From positions 1 to 64,000 of the forward strand of contig NZ_JAIQZM010000032.1 of NCBI RefSeq assembly GCF_023333595.1: 64,000 nucleotides of DNA. Direction: 5' to 3'. Positions 52,371 through 61,300 of this stretch are shown here, in pieces (position 1 is the stretch's first letter; each line of letters begins with the position of its first letter). A program made the position numbers and the translations under genes. This stretch comes from Argonema galeatum A003/A1 (GTDB lineage Bacteria; Cyanobacteriota; Cyanobacteriia; Cyanobacteriales; Aerosakkonemataceae). Below the pieces are notes generated by a model. That model was not told the origin of the DNA and did not search any database. It was given only the letters and a program-made list of their open reading frames with translations.

Positions 52371-52428
52371 GTTGAGGTAACGAAACCCAACTCTCGCCAA
52401 GGTCAGGGTTGGGTTTCGTTACCTCAAC
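52371..52428. repeat. Perfect 20-bp-arm inverted repeat upstream of rtcA
   Basis: Arms TTGAGGTAACGAAACCCAAC and the exact complement enclose a 16-bp loop. It lies between rtcA and the FAD oxidase gene, with ATTGGTG and CTAATGA heptamers on its two sides. Confidence 0.85.
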
Positions 52429-52479
52429 CCAACCTACGAAAGTTACTAATGACTAATGACTAATGACTGATGACTAATG

Positions 52480-53835
52480 TCATTGCTCCAAACGTACTCG
52501 CATTTTACCTGGATTGAGCAGCCCATAAGGATCGACCATTTCCTTAAATTTTAGCTGTTCGATATCAACTTTCTTTCTACCTCCCAATTCCAAAATATAA
52601 ACGTGGGGATTGGCAATAAAGACGCCCTGTTCTTCGTGATAGCGAATAATTTCGTTGAGGCGTTCTTCTGTGGTGTAGCGAACGAGTTGCAAAGCGCCAG
52701 GAATTGCTGTACCGCCTACTCGGAAAAATTCCAGGTGCATCATTACTTCGTCGCCGAAGCGATCGTACATATGCTCAACTAGCTTAAGGCTTTTGTCTGC
52801 GGGGAATATGCTTTGCAGGTAAGTTATGGACGGATCGACATTGCGAGCGTGTAAGGTGGTGTGATTCCAGGTAAATTCGGCCAGATGGAAACCTTTACCG
52901 GAGTCCTGTGCCAGTTTTTGATAGGTAATTGTGCCGCCGAATTCCTTTACCATATCTTGCAATGGTTCTAGGGAGGTTTCTGCCACCATCAGCAGTGCAG
53001 CGTGAGTGCCGTCGGGAATGTATGGGCGTAAAGCGGTAAGATAGCTGGGAATTGGCGATGCTGTGATGCAAATAAGTTTTTTCATCATTCCATCTGCATT
53101 CGCCAGGGCTTGTCCAAATCGCGCAGCTGCCATGAAGCTTTCAAAGGTGACGATCGCTTCTGCCCAAGGATAAGCTGGCCCCAGGGGAATCTCTAACTCA
53201 GTAATGATGCCGTTGATGCCCCAGGCATGATTTACTTTCTGAACGTCGTCTCCTCGTAAGTCGATCGCACGTGGAGTCTCTTCCAGGGTGACTACTCGTA
53301 GGGCGAGCAGATTGCCGCGATCGGCCAGCAGTCCATAGGTAATAGAACCTATACCGCCACTACCACCGGCAATAAAACCTCCAATAGTTGCCGTCCGATA
53401 CGTCGAGGGTGCCATCCGCATTTCCCAGCCGATTTCTTTGGCTTTTTTATCCAGTTGCGCCAGCTTGACACCAGCTTCTACCCGCGCTACCCCCGGTTTC
53501 ACCCAGCAGATATTCTGCATTCGGGTCATATCCAAGATGACGCCGCCTTGTAGCGGTACGCATTGCCCGTAGTTGCCAGTACCAGCGCCTCGCACTGTCA
53601 GAGGCACCTTGAATTTTACGCAGGCGGCGGCTGCCCGCAACACTTCTGCTTCGTTGGCTGGACGGACAACCAGCTCGCCTGTCTTTCCGGCTAGCTGGGC
53701 TTGTAAAATGGGGCTAAAAGTATGGTAATCCTGGGATAATTTAGCTACTTGGATCGGATCGGTAATGATTTCGATTCCTTGCAATGCAGCGGTCAGGGCA
53801 TCCCAGTCACTAGGTTTAATTGATGTTGCGGTCAT
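52480..53835 (-). CDS. FAD-binding oxidoreductase (GlcD/VAO family)
   Basis: This 451-aa flavoprotein has the PCMH-type FAD domain: TGELVVRPANEAEVLRAAAACVKFKVPLTVRGAGTGNYGQ, ILDMTRMQNI, ATIGGFIAGGSGGIGSITYG. The C-terminal substrate domain ends DPYGLLNPGKMRV, the usual closing motif for glycolate/lactate oxidase-like enzymes. It is probably a D-2-hydroxy-acid dehydrogenase or related oxidase; the exact substrate cannot be read. A CTAATGA heptamer array sits directly after the stop. A ~420-bp AT-rich spacer separates it from the divergent photoreceptor gene. Confidence 0.8.
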   Translation of the reverse strand: MTATSIKPSDWDALTAALQGIEIITDPIQVAKLSQDYHTFSPILQAQLAGKTGELVVRPANEAEVLRAAAACVKFKVPLTVRGAGTGNYGQCVPLQGGVILDMTRMQNICWVKPGVARVEAGVKLAQLDKKAKEIGWEMRMAPSTYRTATIGGFIAGGSGGIGSITYGLLADRGNLLALRVVTLEETPRAIDLRGDDVQKVNHAWGINGIITELEIPLGPAYPWAEAIVTFESFMAAARFGQALANADGMMKKLICITASPIPSYLTALRPYIPDGTHAALLMVAETSLEPLQDMVKEFGGTITYQKLAQDSGKGFHLAEFTWNHTTLHARNVDPSITYLQSIFPADKSLKLVEHMYDRFGDEVMMHLEFFRVGGTAIPGALQLVRYTTEERLNEIIRYHEEQGVFIANPHVYILELGGRKKVDIEQLKFKEMVDPYGLLNPGKMRVRLEQ

Positions 53836-54256
53836 GTTATGGTGCTAAGTAATTATACGGTCAAGAATATCAAACGCTTTGCCGTTACGTATATGGGAGT
53901 CATTTTTACGGAGAAACTTCCGTTTAAAATTATACTGGCTTTTCTTAAATTTACGTGAATACTCCCAAGCAAAAACAGACAAAAATAGCTAAAAACACAG
54001 TCCAAATAGCTTTTATGAGTCTGTAAATGTGACAGGTACGATCGCACGCCAGATCATATAGCAAACATTTGTTTCTTTCTAGAGATTTTAACAAAATCTT
54101 AAGTATATTGAATATAATTTAAAGATTTTCGCGGAAAAAATGTAAACTTGTATACATAAACGACGAATTTAAATCTTTGTCGATCGCAACCTGGTTTTTG
54201 AACAAATAATTCAGAAGGGAGCATCACAGACCGCTCAAATTAGAAGGTTTATTAGG
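53836..54256. other. Divergent intergenic region, no gene seen
   Basis: This AT-rich spacer lies between the FAD oxidase (minus) and the Cph2-like gene (plus). It has long A/T tracts around 54080-54180 suited to promoters on both strands. No coding frame with a believable start is seen. Confidence 0.45.
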
Positions 54257-56935
54257 ATGGCGCATAAAAAAAATACAAAAGCACCGGACTTAGGAATAAA
54301 GGGAGAGGAAGCCCAGGTTTACGATCGCGAGAGTTTGCTAAATCGGATTGCCACTCGAATTCGCCGCTCGTTAGAGCTGCGAGAAATTTTGACAACTACA
54401 GTACAGGAAATCCGCTCATTTTTAGGGACCGATCGCGTAAAAATTTATTTATTTCATGCAGATGGGAGCGGGGAAGTGACTGCTGAGGCTCGTCATGGCG
54501 CTCGGCTCCCTTCATTGCTGGGATTGCATTTTCCAGCTGGCGATGTTCCTCCGTATGCCCGTCAGATGTTTGTTAAAGCTCGTCAGCGGGTGATAGTGGA
54601 TGTGGTTTCTGGGCAGAAAACCGTCAGCCAACTAGATTGCCCCAATACACAAGAAAGCCTAGCTACGGAAGATATTCGCTACAGCCCCGTCGATCCCTGC
54701 CACGTAGAATATCTTACCACTATGGGGGTGAATTCTTCCCTGAGCGTGCCGATATTGCACCAAAATCAGCTGTGGGGTTTGTTAGTCTCTCATCATGCGG
54801 AGCCAAAAAGCTTTACAGAACGAGATTTAAAAATCGTACAGCTGTTGGTGGATCAAGTGTCGATCGCGATCGCCCAGTCTAATCTGCTTTCGCGCACTCG
54901 ACAGCAAGCTCAACACGAAGCCGTATGTAACCAAATCAGCCGTCTGCTCCACTCGCCGCTTAACATTACAGAAATTCGGCAAAAAGTACTTGAGCAAACC
55001 GTCAAAGCCTTACAGGGTTCTGGTGGTCGGTTGTATATAACAGCAGAGCCGACCGCTCAGCCCGCTCAACTTTACACCTACAGCGAACAGTTGTCTTTGA
55101 CCTGTATAGAAGAAAGCCCCTTTTGGCAACAAATCATCAATCCTACGAAAGACACCCCCAATACCAACAACGAAAAGAGCTTTGAGTTATTATTTCTAAA
55201 TCCTGAGTTAAAGAATCTAACCGATCTGCCGCTAAACACTCAAAATTTTCCTTACATCATTGCCGACATCTATCAAGAGTCTCAACTTGAATTTTTAAAA
55301 CCGGAGCTAGAATCAACTCCTATTCGTTCCTTGCTTGTTGTCCCCCTGCGGTATCAACAACAATGCGTGGGGTGCCTCACGATTTTCCGCAATGAGATTG
55401 AAACAGAAACATTATGGGCTGGACGTTTAAATCCAGACGAACGCAACTTGCGACCCCGCAGGTCTTTTGAAGCTTGGCGAGAAATCAAAAAAGGACAAGC
55501 CAAAGAGTGGAGTTCCGATGAAATTAAACTCGCTCAAGCTTTGGGAGTTCACCTCTACATGGCGGCGATGCAGAGACGAGTAGAAGATACAATCCGGCAT
55601 CAAGCTTCCCACGACCTGCTGACGGGTTTGCCGAATCGGTTACTATTTAATGACCGCCTTTCTCTGGCACTAGCAAAAATCCATCAGCGCCGGGAAATGT
55701 TGGCTGTGGCGTTTCTCGACTTGGATTTTTTCAAGAATATTAACGATACGCTAGGCCATGCTGTTGGCGATGAGTTGCTGCAAGATGTCGCCAAACGACT
55801 GAAACAATGTCTGCGCGAAAGTGACATCGTTGCCCGTTGGGGAGGAGATGAATTTACCATATTGCTATCCCCAATCCAGAGTACAGAGGATGCCGCACAA
55901 ATTGCCCAGCGATTTCTGGATGTACTGAGCATTCCGTTTAAATTTAGCCAACAGGAACTCAACGTCAAAGCTAGCATAGGAATTGCCCTAGCTCCCTATG
56001 ATGGTGAAGACGCTGAAACCCTCCTGAAAAATGCCGATGCTGCGATGTATCGCGCTAAGCAACAGGGTCGAAACAATTACCAACTTTATACATCAGCGAT
56101 CGGCAACAAAGCGTTTGAGCGATTGGTTCTAGAAAACAATCTCTATAAAGCATTAGAACGAGAAGAGTTTCTGTTGCACTACCAACCGCAGATAGACTTA
56201 AATACAGGTGAGATTGTAGGGATGGAAGCTTTGATTCGCTGGCAGTCTGCCTCTAGCGGATTAATTCCCCCCGATCGCTTTATTCCCCTAGCAGAAGAAA
56301 CCGGACTGATCTGCCCGATCGGAGAATGGGTACTCAGAACTGCTTGCGCCCAAAATCGCGCTTGGCAGTTAGCTGGCTTACCGCCCCTACGCATGGCAGT
56401 TAATCTTTCAGCTCGTCAGTTCCAGCAACGCAACCTGGTCAAAATAATTGCACAAGTTTTAAAAGAAACAGGGCTAGAACCGGCTTATCTAGAAATAGAA
56501 ATTACTGAAAGCATTGCGATCCAAGATGTAGACTTTACAATTTCGGTATTGGAGTCGTTACAGAGGATGGGAATTCACATTTCGATGGATGATTTTGGCA
56601 CGGGCTACTCTTCCTTGTGGACGTTGAAACAATTGCCTTTAGATACGCTGAAAATAGATCGATCGTTTATCCACGGTTTGATGAATCATACAAAGGAAGC
56701 GGCAATTATCACGGCAGTCATTGCTTTAGGGCATGGACTAAACTTAAAAGTGATTGCTGAAGGAGTTGAAAAAGCGGAAGAATTAGAATTTTTGCGCGGG
56801 GTCAAATGCGATAGCGTACAAGGGTACTTCTTTAGCCCACCCTTACCAGCCGCAAAAGCAACCAAACTCTATATGAGAAAAACCCAATCTAAAGCTGGAA
56901 AAAACGACTTTGATGGCAACTATTTGACTTGGTAA
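54257..56935 (+). CDS. Cph2-like phytochrome with GGDEF and EAL output
   Basis: The protein is 892 aa. GAF1 (~30-210) holds LHFPAGDVPPYARQMF, the phytochrome PASDIP-like motif, and DPCHVEYLTT with a Cys-His pair (Cys ~148) suited to bilin attachment. GAF2 (~225-440) has a tongue with PRRSFEAW, the PRxSF hallmark of knotless (group II) phytochromes. GGDEF follows (RWGGDEFTILL, about 528) and then EAL (IVGMEALIRW, about 656; DDFGTGYSSLWTLKQLP). It should both make and break c-di-GMP in response to red/far-red or other light; all residues for each activity seem present. Confidence 0.85.
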   Translation: MAHKKNTKAPDLGIKGEEAQVYDRESLLNRIATRIRRSLELREILTTTVQEIRSFLGTDRVKIYLFHADGSGEVTAEARHGARLPSLLGLHFPAGDVPPYARQMFVKARQRVIVDVVSGQKTVSQLDCPNTQESLATEDIRYSPVDPCHVEYLTTMGVNSSLSVPILHQNQLWGLLVSHHAEPKSFTERDLKIVQLLVDQVSIAIAQSNLLSRTRQQAQHEAVCNQISRLLHSPLNITEIRQKVLEQTVKALQGSGGRLYITAEPTAQPAQLYTYSEQLSLTCIEESPFWQQIINPTKDTPNTNNEKSFELLFLNPELKNLTDLPLNTQNFPYIIADIYQESQLEFLKPELESTPIRSLLVVPLRYQQQCVGCLTIFRNEIETETLWAGRLNPDERNLRPRRSFEAWREIKKGQAKEWSSDEIKLAQALGVHLYMAAMQRRVEDTIRHQASHDLLTGLPNRLLFNDRLSLALAKIHQRREMLAVAFLDLDFFKNINDTLGHAVGDELLQDVAKRLKQCLRESDIVARWGGDEFTILLSPIQSTEDAAQIAQRFLDVLSIPFKFSQQELNVKASIGIALAPYDGEDAETLLKNADAAMYRAKQQGRNNYQLYTSAIGNKAFERLVLENNLYKALEREEFLLHYQPQIDLNTGEIVGMEALIRWQSASSGLIPPDRFIPLAEETGLICPIGEWVLRTACAQNRAWQLAGLPPLRMAVNLSARQFQQRNLVKIIAQVLKETGLEPAYLEIEITESIAIQDVDFTISVLESLQRMGIHISMDDFGTGYSSLWTLKQLPLDTLKIDRSFIHGLMNHTKEAAIITAVIALGHGLNLKVIAEGVEKAEELEFLRGVKCDSVQGYFFSPPLPAAKATKLYMRKTQSKAGKNDFDGNYLTW

Positions 56936-57009
56936 TGAGGTGTAATTCTTCTCTTATTAATTTTTCATGTTCGATCGGAAGTCATCATAAAAAGGACTTA
57001 CGCTTTTCT

Positions 57010-57076
57010 CCCCCCATGCCCCCCAAATCTGGGGGGAATAAGAAGGGAGGCCCCTAAATTTGGGGGTTAGGGGGGC
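57010..57076. repeat. CCCCCCAAAT hairpin repeat
   Basis: GCCCCCCAAATCTGGGGGG is followed by GGCCCCTAAATTTGGGGG and TTAGGGGGGC; the two parts together make a nested inverted repeat. It is a relative of the units at 9204-9345. Confidence 0.75.
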
Positions 57077-57138
57077 AAAACCAAGGTTTTTGCGTAAGTC
57101 ATTATAAAGATAGATATAAATTTGTGCCAGGGGATAGG

Positions 57139-58098
57139 ATGAGCGAGCAAGAAGATAATTTAGATTTAGAAAGGGCAGACGCATTCAGTATCCCGGTTGC
57201 ACCGGCGGGATACAAGTCAGGCTTTATTGGTATCATCGGACGCCCCAATGTGGGGAAGTCCACTCTGATGAATCAGTTGGTGGGGCAAAAAGTTGCGATC
57301 GTATCGCCGGTAGCCCAGACGACGCGCAATCGTCTGCGGGGCATTTTAACTACGCCAGAGGCGCAGCTGATTTTTGTGGATACGCCGGGAATTCACAAGC
57401 CTCACCACCAGTTGGGGAAAGTGTTGGTGAAAAATGCCCAAATTGCGATTCAGTCGGTGGATGTGCTGCTGTTTGTGGTGGATGGTTCGGTGGAAGCTGG
57501 TGGTGGCGATCGCTACATCGTCGATCTTTTAACCCACAGCCAAATGCCGATCGTCTTGGGATTGAACAAAATAGACCAACAATCTTCTTTTTACCGCCAG
57601 ATTGAGGATACTTATGCCAATCTGGCTGGGCCGCACAATTGGCCGATCGTAAAATTTTCGGCCCTCAACGGCGATGGTTTGGAGGCGCTTCAGAAATTTT
57701 TAATCGATCGCTTAGAACCTGGGCCATATTATTATCCCCCCGATCTGGTAACCGACCAACCAGAACGCTTTATTATGGCAGAACTGATTCGCGAACAAAT
57801 TTTGCTTTTAACTCGCGAAGAAATTCCTCACTCCGTAGCTGTCACGATCGAGAAAGTAGAGGAAACACCCACAATTACTCGCGTTTTCGCCGCCATCAAT
57901 GTCGAACGCGACTCCCAAAAGGGTATTGTGATCGGCAAAGGCGGAATCATGCTCAAAACTATTGGCAGCGCAGCTCGCGAACAAATGCAAAAATTAATTG
58001 ATGGCAAAGTATATCTAGAGTTGTTCGTAAGAGTGGAGCCAAAATGGCGGCAATCTCGCAGTCGGTTGGCAGAATTTGGCTATCGTGTCGAGGAATGA
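57139..58098 (+). CDS. era: GTPase Era
   Basis: This 319-aa GTPase acts in 16S rRNA processing and small-subunit assembly. G1 is GRPNVGKSTLMN, G2 region QTTRNRLRGIL, G3 DTPGIHKP, G4 LNKID and G5 FSALNGDG. The C-terminal KH domain contains ERDSQKGIVIGKGGIMLKTIGSAAREQ. The start at 57139 (MSEQED) is chosen; a GTG at 57124 would add five residues. The gene is followed by GATTTTA heptamers. Confidence 0.95.
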   Translation: MSEQEDNLDLERADAFSIPVAPAGYKSGFIGIIGRPNVGKSTLMNQLVGQKVAIVSPVAQTTRNRLRGILTTPEAQLIFVDTPGIHKPHHQLGKVLVKNAQIAIQSVDVLLFVVDGSVEAGGGDRYIVDLLTHSQMPIVLGLNKIDQQSSFYRQIEDTYANLAGPHNWPIVKFSALNGDGLEALQKFLIDRLEPGPYYYPPDLVTDQPERFIMAELIREQILLLTREEIPHSVAVTIEKVEETPTITRVFAAINVERDSQKGIVIGKGGIMLKTIGSAAREQMQKLIDGKVYLELFVRVEPKWRQSRSRLAEFGYRVEE

Positions 58099-58395
58099 TA
58101 TCGATTTTAGATTTTAGATTTTAGATTTTAGTTAAAATAGCAGCAGTCGAAAAACTTTTCGGCTGTTGTAAACACACTCAGCACTTAGCACTAAAGCCGA
58201 AGCACTTTGCTATAAAAACTGTGGAAATTACGGATTCCAAGTATAGGGCAGCTAAGCTACTATACTTTGTGTTACAAAAAGTTGTTAACCGCAAAACTTT
58301 AGGAAAGTGTCCTCAAAAATACAAAATTTAGTTTGAGCGGCTGTATCTTTTAGCACAGGAGCTACTACCATCATTGTTGAGATAGGTAAATATTT
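58099..58395. other. Intergenic region with GATTTTA heptamers
   Basis: GATTTTA repeats lie at 58103-58128, just after the era stop. The following ~200 bp contain no gene and probably carry the promoter of the giant kinase gene. Confidence 0.5.
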
Positions 58396-61300
58396 ATGAA
58401 TATCAGGGCTGGCTACAAACTAATAGAAAAAATTAACGAGGGTTTGAGTACAATAGTTTATCGTGCAGAGAGAAAGCAAGATAAGAAGGCTGCGATCGTC
58501 AAAATCCTTAGAGCCGACTATCCTACCCTTGAAGAGATCATGCAATTGAGGCATGAATATGAAATCTCCAAAAACCTCAATTTAGAAGGTATTGTCAAGC
58601 CGTATGGGTTGGAAAATCACCGTAACGGTCTGGCACTGATATTGGAAGATTCGAGAGGAGAAGCACTCAACAAGTTTTTATGCGATCGCAAACTGGAACT
58701 AACAGAGTTTCTGAACATCGGTATTCAACTAGCAGACACTCTGGGTAAATTGCACGACAACCAAATTATTCATAAAGATATTAAGCCGACAAACATCATC
58801 ATTAATGCTACAACCCTCAAAGTAAAAATTACTGACTTTAGCATTGCTACGCGACTGTCTAAAGAAACCCAAGAACTCAGCCATCCCACTTTACTAGAAG
58901 GCACCCTTGCTTATATATCCCCAGAGCAAACGGGGCGGATGAATCGCTCCATTGACTACCGCACGGACTTATATTCTTTGGGCGTCACATTTTATGAAAT
59001 ACTGTGCGGCGAACTGCCATTTAAAGCTACCGATCCGATGGAATTAGTTCACTGCCACATCGCTAAACAACCAATACCACCCTACGACATTGTATGTGCA
59101 GAGGCGCAGAATAGCAGAACAGAACAGACTATTGAAAATCCAAAATCTAGAATTAAAAATAGCGAAATTCCCAAAGCAGTTTCGGATATTGTCATGAAAT
59201 TATTAGCCAAGACTGCTGAAGACAGATATCAAAGTGCTTATGGCCTTAAAGCGGATTTAGAACAATGTCTAAGTCAGCTGCAACAAAATGGCGAAATTTC
59301 CCACTTCATTCCCGGTCAGCGCGATAAATTGGGTCAATTTCTCATTCCACAAAAACTGTATGGACGAGAAGCGCAAGTAGCTACTCTAATGGATGCCTTT
59401 GACCGGGTTAGTGCTGGAACAGCAGAGATGATGCTAGTTTCCGGTTACTCAGGAATAGGCAAATCTTGTTTGGTTTATGAAGTTCATAAACCCATTGTTG
59501 CAGCGCGGGGTTATTTTATCGCGGGCAAATTCGACCAATTTAAGCGGAATATTCCCTATGCAGCCTTGATTCAAGCATTTCAGGAATTGATCAGACAACT
59601 ATTAACAGAAAGCTCAGAAAAAATAATTTTTTGGAAACAGAAGATTTTAAATGCTTTAGGGCAAAATGCTAGGGTAATAATTGACGTTATTCCAGAATTG
59701 GAATTGATAGTTGGCGTGCAACCTGAAGTTTACCAGCTAGGAGCGAACGAATCACAAAATCGGTTTAATCTTGTTTTTAAAGAATTCATTCGTATTTTTA
59801 CAGAAAAAGCACATCCACTGGTTTTATTTTTAGATGATTTGCAATGGGCAGATTCAGCATCTTTGAAATTGATTCATTTGGTGATAACTGACCCAGATAG
59901 TCAATACTTGCTGCTGATTGGAGCGTATCGAGATAATGAAGTAAGCCCAACCCATCCCTTAATGCAGACCTTGGATAAAATTCATTCATCCGGGTCAATA
60001 GTAAATAATATCATCCTCCAACCGTTGGCACTCAGTACAGTCAGTCAATTAGTTGCCGATACTTTGGGTGACAACTGCTCATCACCAGTACCTGCGCTTG
60101 TTTGCTTCTCCCATAAACAAGGAGAATTTGAGGGAGAATGTTTGCTTGCAAGCAACGATGGGAATGAAACAGAAAAATGCAAGTTATTAGTTGAGCTAGT
60201 TTTCAATAAAACTCAAGGTAATCCCTTTTTTATAACTCAGTTGCTCACCTCCCTTTACGCAGAAAAGCTGTTGACATTCGACTTCAGCATCGGCAGATGG
60301 CAGTGGGATATGAAGCAAATTCAAACAGTGGGAATTGCAGATTATAACGTCGTCGAACTCATAGCCAGAAATATTCAAAAGCTGCCTCCAAACACCCAGA
60401 AAATTTTAAAATTAGCTGCCTGTATTGGGAACCGATTTAATTTAGACGTTTTGGCGATCGTCAATGAAGAATCCATATCAGAAACGGCATCTGCATTATG
60501 GGATGGACTTCAGGCTGGTCTAATTCTGCCCATCGGGGAAGGTGCTTACAAAATCCCTTTACTCTTCAAAGGTAATGAGTCCTTAGTAATGGGTAATAGT
60601 CAAGAAAACCAATTAGAAATTAACACTTACAAAGTATCCTACAAGTTTTTGCATGACCGGGTACAACAAGCAGCTTATTCTTTGATTCCTACTGACCATC
60701 AAAAAACTACCCACTTAAAAATTGGTCAACTACTGTTACAGAATACAAATCAAGACGATCTAGAAGAAAATGTCTTTGATATTGTTAATCAGCTAAATGT
60801 GGGACTAGAATTCATTACCGAGCCAGAAGAAAAATACAAGCTTGCTCAATTAAATTTAATAGCTGGTCGAAAGGCTAAAGCCGCGACAGCTTACGAGGCT
60901 GCCGTCACACAACTAAGAATAGGGTTAGAACTATTAGCAGAAAACAGTTGGCAGAGTAACTATGACCTGACGCTTGGACTTTATGTAGAAGCAGTGGAAG
61001 CGGAATACCTCAATACCAATTATGAAAGCTCTGCCGCTCTTGCTGAAATCGTTCTGCAACAAGCTAATACCCTGCTAGAAAAAGTGAAAGTATACGAGCT
61101 GCAAATCCAGTTTTACATGGCTCAAAATCAGATGCAAAAAGCGATCGATACAGGGCTACAAGTGCTGGATATGCTGGGTATCTCTTTGTCAAATGAAGCG
61201 CTTGAAGGTGGTTTTGCGGTTGAGTTGCCTTCTCTGACAGATTTAGAAAATTTCCCAGAAATGACAGATCCCTACAAAATAGCAGCTTTACGGATACTGA

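Noticed and set aside
52341-52400. Upstream extension of RtcA
   Set aside because: Encoded by ATTGGTG repeats and the edge of a hairpin; the conserved N-terminus begins at 52340.
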